Source of the DNA: JAQUOA01 sp037443785
GTDB taxonomy: Bacteria; Bacteroidota; Ignavibacteria; UBA10030; UBA8401
Direction of reading: 5' to 3'
Length of the DNA stretch: 22,575 bases
NCBI GenBank assembly: GCA_037443785.1
Contig: JBBINR010000048.1
Coordinates: 1-22,575 of the forward strand
Part shown: piece by piece, positions 14,240 through 22,575 of the stretch
Numbering within the stretch: position 1 is the stretch's first letter
Layout of the letters: each line of letters starts with the position of its first letter
Notes under the pieces: generated by a model
The model's database searches: none
What the model was told of the DNA's origin: nothing
The model's input: only the letters and a program-made list of their open reading frames with translations
Program-made: the position numbers and the translations under genes

Positions 14240-16540
14240 ATGGCAGAAAAGAAAAAACCACATTATAGCTCTGAACAAATGAAACGATATTTTAACGATC
14301 CGTCGTATCGACGAGAATTGTTGAAACGAGGCAAAGGATTTTTCCGGAAATATTGGTACTACTTTGCAGGTTTTGCGGTGCTCCTTATCGTTTTAATGAT
14401 CGTTTATGTGAATTACGTTCTTTCCGGACTTCCTTCCCTTGAAGAACTTGAAAATCCGAAGCCGGATCTTGCAACAAAAGTTTATTCGATTGATGGCGAA
14501 GTAATCGGGTCATTCTTCCTGACAAAAAATCGGTCACATGTTTCGTACGAACAGATTCCTCAAAGTGTCGTCGATGCGTTAATCTCGACCGAGGATAAAG
14601 CATTTTATCACCACTGGGGTGTTACTCCCTGGAGATTTCTCAGAGCGCTTGGGAAAAATATTCTCTTTCTCCGCCTGCGGGAAGGAGCAAGCACAATCAC
14701 ACAGCAGTTATCCCGCGGTCTTTATGGCTTTCAAAAAGAAAATGAAAGTGCCTTTGATAAAGCGACAAGGAAATTGAGAGAGTTTATTACGTCAGTACAG
14801 ATCGAAAAGAATTTCACGAAGAAAGAAATTATTGAGATGTACTTGAACACTGTCTATTTCGGGCGTGGATCTATTTACGGAATATCTGCAGCATCGGCAT
14901 TTTATTTTGGAAAAAGTGTTGAAGAACTGACACCGGGTGAAGCGGCTATGCTTGTTGCCATTGTCAATGGTCCCGCATATTACGACCCCATTCGTCATCC
15001 GGATAGAGCGGAAACACGATGGAAATTGGTGATTGGTCAAATGCTCGAAGATGGAAAAATCACTCAAGAACAAGCGGATAAAATAAGAAGTGAGACGCTC
15101 AATTTTACGACCGATGAAACCGACGGAGCGCTTGGAATTGCTCCACACTTTGTTGAATACATTCGTCAACAAATGAAAGAGAAAGCGGAAAAATACGGAT
15201 TCAATATCTATAAAGACGGACTCTCGGTCTATACAACTCTCGACAGCCGAATGCAGCGATATGCCAATCGTGCTGCAGAAGAACATCTTACTGAAAAACA
15301 AGCAGATTTTGATAAAGTCTGGAACTGGACTGCGAAAAAAGATCTCCTCTCAAAAATTGTCGACAGAGCGGCTCGTCAAACATCAATTTATTTGCGATCG
15401 CAGGATAAAAAAAATATTCTCGACTCATTAAAAAGGAATCAAAATTTTATCGATTCGGTGAAACATGTGTGGCAAACTATCGAAGTTGGATTTGTCGCCA
15501 TCGATCCGAAAAGCGGCGGCATACGTGCAATGATCGGCGGAAGAAGTTTCCGCACTTTCGGCTATGGATTAAATCACGTAACGCAAATCCATCGCCAACC
15601 GGGTTCCGCATTCAAACCCTTCGTTTATACTGTTGCCATAGACAATGGATATCCCCCGACGTACGAAATTCTCAATCAACCGGTAACAATTCAATTAGAA
15701 GATGGAACTCAATGGAGGCCCGAAAATTTCGATGGTGATGTTGGCGGAAAATATACGTTACGGGAAGCTTTAGCAAACTCTGTTAACTTGGTCGCCATTC
15801 GGTTGATCACCGAAGGCGTTTCACCAAAAGAACAAGTTGTTGAGTATGCAAAAAAAATGGGGATAAAATCACACATCCCTCCGTTTGAATCCATTGCACT
15901 CGGCACCGCACAAGTATCTCCTTTGGAAATCACTTCGGCATTCTCAGTTTTTCCGAATGAAGGCGTTGCCGTGGAGCCAAATTCTATTTTGAAGATTGAA
16001 GACAAAGAAGGAAATGTCATCGAAGACAACGTTGCCGAACGCCATGAAGTGCTTAGTAAAGAAACTGCGTACATTATGACAAGCATGTTGGAAGATGTGG
16101 TAAATTACGGTTCCGGAACTCGCATTCGAAATTATTTCCATTACCCTGCCGCCGGAAAGACTGGTACAACGCAAGATTATGCAGATGCATGGTTTGTGGG
16201 ATTTACGCCGCAATTAGCTGCGGGTGCATGGGTTGGGTTTGATGACCAAGCAATTAATTTTAACAGCGCCGATGGACAAGGCGGGCGCGCTGCCGCACCG
16301 TTGTGGGGTCGATTTATGAAATATGTGTACGAAGATAAAACAATCCCTATTTCGGAGCCGTATTTCAAAATGCCGAATGGAGTTGAAAAGGATTCAATCT
16401 GCGTCGTTTCCCATAAACTTGCAACAGAATTTTGTCCGATAAAACGGATCGAGGTCTTCAATTCAAAATATCTTCCCCCAAAGTGCGATATTCATACGAG
16501 TGCAGACTCAACTTCGTCAGGAAATCCCTCTGAGTTTTAA
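14240..16540 (+). CDS. mrcA: Class A penicillin-binding protein (PBP1A-type)
   Basis: Bifunctional peptidoglycan synthase of 766 residues anchored by one membrane segment (about 41-61). The GT51 transglycosylase domain (about 80-250) has E118 in STEDKAFYHHWG, then REGASTITQQLSRGL, and KKEIIEMYLNTVYFGRG. The transpeptidase domain carries S456-A-F-K459, S514-V-N516 and K640-T-G (AGKTGTTQDYADAWFVG), so all catalytic motifs are intact. A linker rich in Lys, Asp and Gln (about 335-415) separates the two. The C-terminus has two cysteines (CVVSHKLATEFCP) and ends in a Ser/Thr-rich tail. It is last in the nusB unit, 1 nt after lpxH, and is followed by a terminator. Confidence 0.95.
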   Translation: MAEKKKPHYSSEQMKRYFNDPSYRRELLKRGKGFFRKYWYYFAGFAVLLIVLMIVYVNYVLSGLPSLEELENPKPDLATKVYSIDGEVIGSFFLTKNRSHVSYEQIPQSVVDALISTEDKAFYHHWGVTPWRFLRALGKNILFLRLREGASTITQQLSRGLYGFQKENESAFDKATRKLREFITSVQIEKNFTKKEIIEMYLNTVYFGRGSIYGISAASAFYFGKSVEELTPGEAAMLVAIVNGPAYYDPIRHPDRAETRWKLVIGQMLEDGKITQEQADKIRSETLNFTTDETDGALGIAPHFVEYIRQQMKEKAEKYGFNIYKDGLSVYTTLDSRMQRYANRAAEEHLTEKQADFDKVWNWTAKKDLLSKIVDRAARQTSIYLRSQDKKNILDSLKRNQNFIDSVKHVWQTIEVGFVAIDPKSGGIRAMIGGRSFRTFGYGLNHVTQIHRQPGSAFKPFVYTVAIDNGYPPTYEILNQPVTIQLEDGTQWRPENFDGDVGGKYTLREALANSVNLVAIRLITEGVSPKEQVVEYAKKMGIKSHIPPFESIALGTAQVSPLEITSAFSVFPNEGVAVEPNSILKIEDKEGNVIEDNVAERHEVLSKETAYIMTSMLEDVVNYGSGTRIRNYFHYPAAGKTGTTQDYADAWFVGFTPQLAAGAWVGFDDQAINFNSADGQGGRAAAPLWGRFMKYVYEDKTIPISEPYFKMPNGVEKDSICVVSHKLATEFCPIKRIEVFNSKYLPPKCDIHTSADSTSSGNPSEF

Positions 16541-16560
16541 AGGGCAACATATTTAAAATA

Positions 16561-16596
16561 AAAAAACCGTCACTGTTACAGTAGGCGGTTTTTTTT
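16561..16596. terminator. Bidirectional terminator between the PBP and waaF-type genes
   Basis: Hairpin with an A6 flank, arms ACCGTC/AGGCGGT (one G-U pair and one bulged A) and inner stem ACTG/CAGT around TTA, followed by eight T on the plus strand and at least six T on the minus strand. It lies between two convergent genes ending at 16540 and 16627, and can serve both. Confidence 0.8.
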
Positions 16597-16626
16597 ATGC
16601 GATTTGCAAAAGAATGCGTCGGTAAT

Positions 16627-17697
16627 TTATTTTGCTCCTTTGCGCCGTTCCGATGAAATATTTTTCACGATTTCTTGCACTTTTTCATAAACCGTTTGGG
16701 CTTCAATATTTTTCATGCAGACAAACGTGCCAATAGGACATTTATCCCCGCCATGAATTGCACATGGACGACATTCGAGCCCATGTGTTTCGACAACGAC
16801 ATCTTCTTTTCCGTATGGGGCAAAACCAAATGCAGGAATGGTGGCGCCAAAAATTGCCACTACCGGCGTTCGCATAGCGACGCCAAAATGCAGGGGGGCA
16901 CTGTCGTTGGTGATCAATACATTGCATCGACCAATGAGCTCTGCTGATTGCAGCAATGATAACTTCCCGGTAGCATCATGAATATTTTTATGCTTCCCTA
17001 TTTCGTAGATTGATCTGCCAAGCTCTGCATCGTCTTTCCCGCCGATGAGAACGATCTCCCATCCATCTTCAGCAAGAAGAACACTTAATTCAGTAAACCG
17101 TTCCAACAGCCATCGTTTTGTATTCCACACCGAGCCTGGCGCAACGGCAATCATTTTATTTTGATGAAGAATTTCACGTTCAAATAAAAATTTGTCGACA
17201 AAATTCACTTCATTTAAAGCTGGATATAGAGATGGAAGTTCACGCTTGTGGGTTTTTATAGCCAGCGGAGCGAGCAATGAAATATTCCGTTCCACCTCAT
17301 GGTGTTCTTTTATGTACGGAACAATATGATTAAAGAAGACTTTTCCTGCACTTGTAGAAAACGTAATCTTTTCACGGATTTTGCTCAAGGCAATAATGAC
17401 AGCACTGCGAAATGATCGATGCGGAACAATTGCAAGATCATAGTTTTCTTTTCGCAAAATTTTGGAAAGCGCAAAAATTCCGCGAATTCCCTTTTGACTT
17501 TTCCTTTTGTCAAAAACAATCACGTTGGAAATTGACGGATGATTTTGAAGTAATTCAGCCGCCGTAGGCGTCGTTACGACATCAATCTCCGCATGTTGAA
17601 AATTACGTTTCAAGACTTGGATCATCGGCAAAGTAAGGACAACGTCACCGAGAAACGCCGATTGAAACACTAAAATTTTTTTTGGTGTCTTGATCAT
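16627..17697 (-). CDS. waaF: GT9 family LPS heptosyltransferase (WaaF-like)
   Basis: Glycosyltransferase of family 9 that adds ADP-activated heptose to the LPS inner core in the cytosol. The 356 residues form two Rossmann-like lobes: N-terminal KKILVFQSAFLGDVVLTLPM, which is the conserved GT9 start; mid region VAPGSVWNTKRWL; C-terminal VLITNDSAPLHFGVAM and VVAIFGAT. A longer frame begins at 17745, but the ATG at 17697 has AAGGA 5 nt upstream and overlaps the lpxL stop as ATGA, so it is the likely start. The exact acceptor (heptosyltransferase I, II or another) cannot be decided from sequence alone. It is coupled with the lipid A acyltransferase gene. Confidence 0.88.
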   Translation of the reverse strand: MIKTPKKILVFQSAFLGDVVLTLPMIQVLKRNFQHAEIDVVTTPTAAELLQNHPSISNVIVFDKRKSQKGIRGIFALSKILRKENYDLAIVPHRSFRSAVIIALSKIREKITFSTSAGKVFFNHIVPYIKEHHEVERNISLLAPLAIKTHKRELPSLYPALNEVNFVDKFLFEREILHQNKMIAVAPGSVWNTKRWLLERFTELSVLLAEDGWEIVLIGGKDDAELGRSIYEIGKHKNIHDATGKLSLLQSAELIGRCNVLITNDSAPLHFGVAMRTPVVAIFGATIPAFGFAPYGKEDVVVETHGLECRPCAIHGGDKCPIGTFVCMKNIEAQTVYEKVQEIVKNISSERRKGAK

Positions 17698-18602
17698 TGC
17701 TGTCCTTGCTTTGTGCGCTGAAGATATTTTTCCGTGTGTTTCCATCGTTTATGCATCCATAGCCAATGGTCGGGATGCGCACGGACGTATTTCTCGAGTT
17801 TTTTTACATGGCGTTCAGTTACAGTAAAAATTTTTTCTTCATTGGTTCCGACAATATTTTCGGTCTCTATCTCTTCGACTTCCAATCGGCACTTCCCGTC
17901 CTGCTCACGAATGAGCATTACAGCAATCATCGGAGCACCGCTTCGCACTTGAAATATTGCAGGACCTTGATGTGTTGATGCCGGCCGGCCGAAGAAATCG
18001 ACATAAATTCCACTCTCCGGACCGCTCTGATCGGCAATAAGGGCAACAATTTCATTATTGGAAAGAGCCTTTAATCCTTCTCGGAAAGCATTTTTCATAG
18101 GAACCATCCGGCTTCCAAATCGCGTACGCATTTCTGTCATGAATTTATCAACATACGGATTGCGCTGCTGCTGAACGATAACGGTGTATTTATTTGGTGC
18201 GTAAATTGCCGTGGCGAGTGCCGCTAATTCCCAACTTCCGTAATGTCCGGTGAGAATGATAAGGCCTTTACCACGATTCAAAATTTCATTAATCTTTTCC
18301 GCATCCGGAAATGAAACAATTTTTTTTATCTCTTCTGCAGAAAGCTTGTCTAAATAAAAAATTTCAAAGAAAGCATTAAACAAATTTTGATACGTGGCTT
18401 TAGCAAGCGCGGTGATGTCATCATCGTTCTTATCCGGATAAGCACGGCTGAGATTATCAAAGACGAGTTTTCTCCTGAAGCGAACAACCGTAAAAATTAA
18501 ATTACCGAATGCGCGTCCAAGTTTTTGTACAACCCGGAACGGGAAAAGCCGAACGAATGCCACCATCGTCCGAAAAAAGAAATATTCGATTGCGTTTCTC
18601 AT
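17694..18602 (-). CDS. lpxL: Lipid A biosynthesis acyltransferase (LpxL/LpxM family)
   Basis: Inner-membrane late acyltransferase that adds a secondary acyl chain to lipid A. It has 302 residues with an N-terminal hydrophobic segment (about 12-40) and the catalytic HX4E motif H120-YGSW-E125 in LTGHYGSWELAALA. Other conserved parts are ALIADQSGPESGIYVDFFG and the C-terminal HPDHWLWMHKRWK. The LpxL versus LpxM type is not determined. A 41-nt gap from the upstream phosphatase gene holds a promoter-like element ending 5 nt before the ATG, and no Shine-Dalgarno, so it may have its own leaderless transcript in addition to read-through. Confidence 0.9.
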   Translation of the reverse strand: MRNAIEYFFFRTMVAFVRLFPFRVVQKLGRAFGNLIFTVVRFRRKLVFDNLSRAYPDKNDDDITALAKATYQNLFNAFFEIFYLDKLSAEEIKKIVSFPDAEKINEILNRGKGLIILTGHYGSWELAALATAIYAPNKYTVIVQQQRNPYVDKFMTEMRTRFGSRMVPMKNAFREGLKALSNNEIVALIADQSGPESGIYVDFFGRPASTHQGPAIFQVRSGAPMIAVMLIREQDGKCRLEVEEIETENIVGTNEEKIFTVTERHVKKLEKYVRAHPDHWLWMHKRWKHTEKYLQRTKQGQQ

Positions 18603-18607
18603 GGATA

Positions 18608-18639
18608 TGAAAATACAAAACTATGGAGGGAGAAACAAA
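18608..18639 (-). promoter_or_regulatory. Putative promoter of lpxL-waaF
   Basis: Minus-strand TTTG (18639-18636), 20-nt spacer, TATTTTCA (18615-18608), then 5 nt and the lpxL ATG at 18602. Spacing and position are the same as for nusB and the MFS gene. Confidence 0.42.
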
Positions 18640-18643
18640 AAAA

Positions 18644-20350
18644 TTACTTCGCTCGGAATACCATGATCGTAATATCGTCGGATTGAGGCGCACCTTCGGA
18701 GTATTGCTGAATTTCTACCCGAATCGTATCGAGAATAGCTGCCGCAGATTTTCCATTCAATTCTTTCACAAACACTTCCAATCTTTCATCCGTGTAATCA
18801 ACTCCGTCAACATTCATTGCTTCACTGACTCCATCGGTGAACATGATAACAGAATCACCGCTGTGAAGTTCAATCATTCCTTCTTGATACGGCATCATTG
18901 TTTTCATGATTCCTAAAATCAATCCACCGTCTTGCAATCTTTCAATCATTCCATTCGCACGTAAAACAAAAGGAGGATTATGCCCGGCATTCACATAATG
19001 AAATTGATTCGAACTTGGATTCAATGATCCCCAAAAAAAGGTGATAAACTTATCAGAACTTGTATTGCGGAAAATAAGATCGTTGATGCGCGATGTCGTT
19101 TCACTCAACGACAAATTCATTGGAACAAGTGCATGAACCGTTGCCTGAACGTTTGCCATTAACAACGATGCCGGCGTTCCTTTTCCCGAAACATCCGCAA
19201 TAACAAAAATGAATTCACCACTCGGCGCTGTGATAACATCGTAATAATCTCCCCCGACTTGCTTGGAAGAAATGTTCACCGCTGCAGTTTCAAAATTTTT
19301 TATTTCCGGCAATTCCCGCGGAAGCAGACCTTGTTGAATTTCTTTTGCAATCAGTAATTCATTTTCTAATTTTTGCTTTTCAATCGCTTCGTCGAACAAA
19401 CGGGAATTTTCGAGCGATACGTAGGCAAGATTTGCCAGCGAATAAATAAATTCCAGATCGCTTTGAGTGTACGAGCCGCCTCTCATCCTTTCGCCGAGAC
19501 ACAAAACGCCCTTCACTTCATTTTGAAGTTGGAGAGGGATTACTGCAGCAATTTTTTGAGCAGAAAAATATTCTCTCAACTTTGCATATTTCTTTTTTGC
19601 AGGGAGTTGCCCGGTTAACATCGGCGATGTGACAAGCTCACAGACTGCTTTTTTATCGACTTCCATCGTTGTCCCATCGATCCTGGAATAAATGCTGGTG
19701 CCGTCTTTCAAGCATATGGCGTATCGGTTTGTTCCAACCTGTCCCATCAATGTTAAAGAAAATAATTTAAGGAGTTTTTCTCTTTCAAGGATCCCGCTGA
19801 ATCCCTTCCCCAATTCAAACAATGTTTTTAGCTGTTGAATTTTGCCGTCGAGAGACCGATTGACATTCTTCAGTTCGTCAAATGTCAATCCTTTTTCAAT
19901 TGCTGCGGCAGAGATATTGATCAGCGTTTCAACAAACTTCTTTTGTTCGCTGGTCATCACCCGGTGCGGATTTTCAGCAATTCCGAAATATCCCATCACC
20001 GCATCTTGAGAAACAATCGGGAAAAATCTATTGATTCCGTTCTTCGTCAAAATATTTTTGAAAGATCCCTCGCCGTTCTTTACTGTAAAACTTTTTTTTG
20101 TCAACCGCGATAAGGTTATATCGGTGTGAAGGATTTCTTTTGCAATGCCCTTGCCATTTTCCACATGAAAGATTTTACCGTCTTTTCGCAGCAGTACAAC
20201 CCCGCGCGTCACAAGAAGTTTCCCCATCATCGTGAGCAGGACCGTCCCGAGTATAAACCGAAGATCGAGTGAAGAATTGACGACAGTGCTGAATTCCAGC
20301 AGCGGCAAAAGATCAGAATTGGAGTTGGATGTTTTTGTTCGTGTGGTCAC
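18644..20350 (-). CDS. rsbU: Cytosolic GAF-GAF-SpoIIE (RsbU-like) phosphatase
   Basis: PP2C-type serine phosphatase expected to dephosphorylate a STAS-domain antagonist. The 568 residues hold two GAF-like domains (about 15-155 and 175-315), a coiled connector ending AKEIQQGLLP (335-344), and the SpoIIE domain with metal-binding aspartates D368 (GGDYYDV), D386 (DVSGKG), D506 (FTDGVSE) and D558/D559 (SDDITIMVF). No membrane segment is seen, so it probably senses a small molecule or redox state through GAF (inference). It starts with GTG 4 nt after the kinase gene; no better in-frame ATG exists before the first GAF. It forms a partner-switching unit with the two small genes upstream. Confidence 0.9.
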   Translation of the reverse strand: MTTRTKTSNSNSDLLPLLEFSTVVNSSLDLRFILGTVLLTMMGKLLVTRGVVLLRKDGKIFHVENGKGIAKEILHTDITLSRLTKKSFTVKNGEGSFKNILTKNGINRFFPIVSQDAVMGYFGIAENPHRVMTSEQKKFVETLINISAAAIEKGLTFDELKNVNRSLDGKIQQLKTLFELGKGFSGILEREKLLKLFSLTLMGQVGTNRYAICLKDGTSIYSRIDGTTMEVDKKAVCELVTSPMLTGQLPAKKKYAKLREYFSAQKIAAVIPLQLQNEVKGVLCLGERMRGGSYTQSDLEFIYSLANLAYVSLENSRLFDEAIEKQKLENELLIAKEIQQGLLPRELPEIKNFETAAVNISSKQVGGDYYDVITAPSGEFIFVIADVSGKGTPASLLMANVQATVHALVPMNLSLSETTSRINDLIFRNTSSDKFITFFWGSLNPSSNQFHYVNAGHNPPFVLRANGMIERLQDGGLILGIMKTMMPYQEGMIELHSGDSVIMFTDGVSEAMNVDGVDYTDERLEVFVKELNGKSAAAILDTIRVEIQQYSEGAPQSDDITIMVFRAK

Positions 20351-20354
20351 AACA

Positions 20355-20783
20355 TTATTGAAGGGATTTCACCATGCGAAGGATATTTTGTTCGCTGTTA
20401 AAATTAAATTCTACTTTGTCCATAATTCGTTTCATAAGATAAATTCCCAGTCCCCCTCGGCGATAGTGGCTGAGATATTCTTTCATATCGGGCGATACAA
20501 CGCTATTCGGATCGAATTGCTTCCCATGATCGGCTATAATGATTTCAAACTGTTTTCCATGTCTCACAATTTCGACTCGGATTGTATAATCCGGCGAAAA
20601 TTTATACCCATGCTTGATAATATTAGTGCATGCCTCATCGACAGCAAGAGTAATCTTGTTGATATCATCCTCGCTAAATCCATGTTTGCGTGCATGAAGA
20701 GACACAAAGCCGCGAACATCGCTTAACCGATCCGTCCTGCTTGGAATGCTCACTGTCGCTTTATGTAATTTGCCGGATGTCAT
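20355..20783 (-). CDS. rsbW: RsbW-like anti-sigma factor / serine kinase
   Basis: GHKL-fold serine kinase of the RsbW/SpoIIAB type, 142 residues. The ATP site shows the N box AVDEACTNIIKHGY (E50, N54), the D box ADHGKQFDP (D85, G87) and the G box RRGGLGIYLMKRIMD. Such proteins phosphorylate a STAS antagonist and bind either that antagonist or a target (a sigma factor in Gram-positives). No sigma factor gene is in the window, and the final target may be something else. It lies between the STAS gene (23 nt) and the GAF phosphatase (4 nt). An AGAGGA is 17 nt before the ATG, too far for a standard ribosome site. Confidence 0.9.
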   Translation of the reverse strand: MTSGKLHKATVSIPSRTDRLSDVRGFVSLHARKHGFSEDDINKITLAVDEACTNIIKHGYKFSPDYTIRVEIVRHGKQFEIIIADHGKQFDPNSVVSPDMKEYLSHYRRGGLGIYLMKRIMDKVEFNFNSEQNILRMVKSLQ

Positions 20784-20806
20784 GATTTCACTGAGTTGGT
20801 AATCCT

Positions 20807-21157
20807 CTACATTCCAAATTTTTTTGCTGCGTCTTCTTCAGTCGAGACAATATCATAGAGCATGGGAAAACCGAGAAGATCAAAAATATTAAAAACTTTT
20901 GGCGTCATATCGGACATTTTGATGTCTCCGCTTCCTGCACGAACATCTTCGATGAACGCCATAAAAACGCCGAGACCTGCGCTGGAGATATACGATAGGT
21001 CTCTGCAATTGACGATAATGCGGAACTTTTTGTCATTCAAAAGTTTTTGAAATGCATCTTCCAAAATTGGAGTTGTGTGGGCATCAAGATACCCCTTCAA
21101 TTCCAACGTGTGGATTTTATCATTTCGTTCTCGAACTGTGACTTTGAAATCACTCAT
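20807..21157 (-). CDS. rsbV: STAS-domain anti-sigma factor antagonist (RsbV-like)
   Basis: Single STAS domain of 116 residues. The phosphorylation loop is YISSAGLGVF, and S59 aligns with S56 of B. subtilis RsbV (DSTGLGV), so it is the expected kinase target. The N-terminal part LELKGYLDAHTTP is typical of the family. AGGAG lies 5 nt before the ATG, the strongest ribosome site in this module, which fits the need for the antagonist in excess. It follows the membrane phosphatase gene by 52 nt. Confidence 0.92.
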   Translation of the reverse strand: MSDFKVTVRERNDKIHTLELKGYLDAHTTPILEDAFQKLLNDKKFRIIVNCRDLSYISSAGLGVFMAFIEDVRAGSGDIKMSDMTPKVFNIFDLLGFPMLYDIVSTEEDAAKKFGM

Positions 21158-21209
21158 AAAAGCTCCTACTAGAATAAACGGTTAAATTTCAACTTTGTTC
21201 CATGATAAT

Positions 21210-22575
21210 TTATGCACCAATCCACTTCACAACAAAAACGGTAAGGTCGTCATGGTATCCCTGCTCATCGGTATATTCCCAAACCGTCTGGACAATGGCT
21301 TCTTTAATATCATCGGCAGATTTTTTTTTATTTCTGTCCACAAGATCAAGTAAACGTTCATACCCGAATTCTTCTCCAAATGGCGAGCGCGATTCCGTAA
21401 CGCCGTCGGTATAAAATACACAAACATCTCCACTTTTCATTTGAATTTTTTGTTCTTCAACATTTTCATTGAATATTTTCCCCGCTTTCAAACCCAAACC
21501 TAAGCCAAGCGGTTTAATGAATTCTTTCTGCGATGCTGAGATATAAAGCATTGGACAGTGACCAGCACGCGAAACAATTAATTCTCCCGTCTTCGTATTG
21601 ATGGTGGAATAAATTAGACTGATGAACGAACGTTTGTCAATACTACTGACGAGCGATTCATTGGCTTTAATTAAAAACTCTCTCGGCGATTTGTAGATTT
21701 TTGAAAGTGATTGGAAAATCCCTTTCACTTCTGCCATGTAAAATGCCGCACCAACTCCTTTGCCGGAGACGTCGCCGATAACAATTCCAACTCGATCATC
21801 ATCCAGCTGGGCAACGTCGTAATAATCACCACCAACTTCGAGCGCGGGAGACGAAATTGCCTGCATATCAACGTTCGAAAACTTCGGCAGCTGTTGAGGA
21901 AGCAGTCTTTTTTGCATTTCCTGGGCAAGCATCAATTCGCGTTGAAGCCGTTCTTTTTCCAATGAGCGCTTTATTAATCGTGCATTTTCCACGGCAATGG
22001 AAACTTGATCTGCAAATCCGGAAAGGATATCAACATCATCCTGATCAAAACCATAGCTAATTTCTTTTGTTGCATATAAAACACCGATAACATTATCGTG
22101 AGAGAGCAGGGGTATAACAAGCAGCGAACCGATTTTTTGGATCGGAACCACATCCTTCGTCCTTTTATCTTCACTTACATTATCGATCATCAAAACTTTT
22201 TTACTTTGAAGAACTGTTAAACGAATTGATTTTCCCGTACCGGTTAACAGCCTTTCAATATCATCGTGCGTGATATTGTTGGCAGATAAAATATCAACTG
22301 ATGGAATATCAGTGTCGTTGTTAACAATTTCAAGCCACACACTCGTTGCTTGAATAACTTCCGTCGCCATTTTTACCGCAGTCTCTCCCAGATCTTTCAA
22401 ATCAAAAACTTGATTGATCAGTCTGCTGAGATTGTGGAGAGAGCTGATTTCAGACTGTTTCCTGTCAAACGCTTCTGCTGTCGGTAAATGGAATAACGTG
22501 CTGATGAACGCCATTCCAAAATATATTACACCAAAGATTGTTGATAATTGCACAAACGTAAACAGCGATGCACTG
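21210..22575 (-). CDS. Membrane GAF-SpoIIE phosphatase (5' truncated)
   Basis: Second PP2C-type serine phosphatase of the module. The frame stays open through the window edge (SASLFTFVQLSTI upstream of a GTG at 22553), so that GTG is probably not the start, and more sequence, likely further membrane helices, lies outside. Visible parts: a transmembrane segment (IFGVIYFGMAFISTLF) followed by HLPTAEAFDRK; a GAF domain (about 35-195 of the visible part); a coiled connector with AQEMQKRLLP; and the SpoIIE domain with VGGDYYDV, GDVSGKG, YTDGVTES and HDDLTVFVV, so metal ligands are present. It would give the partner switch a membrane-linked input beside the cytosolic phosphatase downstream. Confidence 0.9.
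   Translation of the reverse strand, partial: SASLFTFVQLSTIFGVIYFGMAFISTLFHLPTAEAFDRKQSEISSLHNLSRLINQVFDLKDLGETAVKMATEVIQATSVWLEIVNNDTDIPSVDILSANNITHDDIERLLTGTGKSIRLTVLQSKKVLMIDNVSEDKRTKDVVPIQKIGSLLVIPLLSHDNVIGVLYATKEISYGFDQDDVDILSGFADQVSIAVENARLIKRSLEKERLQRELMLAQEMQKRLLPQQLPKFSNVDMQAISSPALEVGGDYYDVAQLDDDRVGIVIGDVSGKGVGAAFYMAEVKGIFQSLSKIYKSPREFLIKANESLVSSIDKRSFISLIYSTINTKTGELIVSRAGHCPMLYISASQKEFIKPLGLGLGLKAGKIFNENVEEQKIQMKSGDVCVFYTDGVTESRSPFGEEFGYERLLDLVDRNKKKSADDIKEAIVQTVWEYTDEQGYHDDLTVFVVKWIGA

Noticed and set aside
14792..15301. Minus-strand open frame of 169 codons
   Set aside because: Antisense shadow of the class A PBP gene, whose protein motifs are clear in the other strand.
22553..22553. 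GTG at 22553 as the true start of the membrane phosphatase
   Set aside because: The frame is open upstream to the window edge with hydrophobic residues, so the gene is simply cut by the edge.

Overview
The window comes from a Gram-negative bacterium of roughly 43% GC. Lipid A and core genes (lpxH, lpxL-type, waaF-type) indicate an LPS/LOS outer membrane, and nuoJKL indicate a respiratory complex I. A Bacteroidota/Chlorobiota (FCB) member, perhaps an Ignavibacteria-like lineage, fits best. The reasons are the overall protein style and several promoter-like elements of the form TTTG-N19/20-TAnnTT, which resemble the -33/-7 promoter described in Bacteroides and Flavobacterium. This placement is an inference, since no rRNA or marker gene is present.

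Layout. (1) 1-2469, minus strand: nuoJ, nuoK and a 3'-truncated nuoL, starting a transcription unit with its own promoter and without nuoI upstream. (2) 2605-5479, minus: a pair of secreted M16 zinc peptidase subunits, one catalytic (HLFEH) and one lacking the zinc site, closed by a strong hairpin terminator. (3) 5614-8520, minus: PhoB-like regulator, a terminator, PhoR-like kinase, then a PA0069-family radical SAM protein. A TTAACA-N5-TTAACA repeat like the Bacillus Pho box lies just upstream of the phoB promoter. (4) 8588-11203, minus: MFS transporter, DUF971 protein, cytidine deaminase, and DUF84 (ITP/XTP phosphatase-like) protein. The cytidine deaminase gene has a TAA stop exactly at the codon for the catalytic glutamate. 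(5) 11310-16540, plus: a tightly packed unit nusB - UMF1-type transporter - small exported two-cysteine protein - lpxH - class A penicillin-binding protein, ended by a bidirectional terminator. (6) 16627-22575, minus: SpoIIE phosphatase with membrane segment (5' end outside the window), STAS antagonist, RsbW-like kinase, GAF-GAF-SpoIIE phosphatase, lpxL-type acyltransferase, waaF-type glycosyltransferase.

The genes are mostly ordinary for the lineage: respiration, envelope synthesis, phosphate signalling, and a partner-switching module. The less ordinary signals are the cytidine deaminase nonsense codon, the probable Pho box with a terminator between phoB and phoR, and a set of -7-like elements ending exactly 5 nt before the ATG of four genes that lack a Shine-Dalgarno sequence (nusB, the MFS gene, lpxL, phoR), which suggests leaderless transcripts. 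I found no mobile element, CRISPR array, RNA gene or clearly new multi-gene system.
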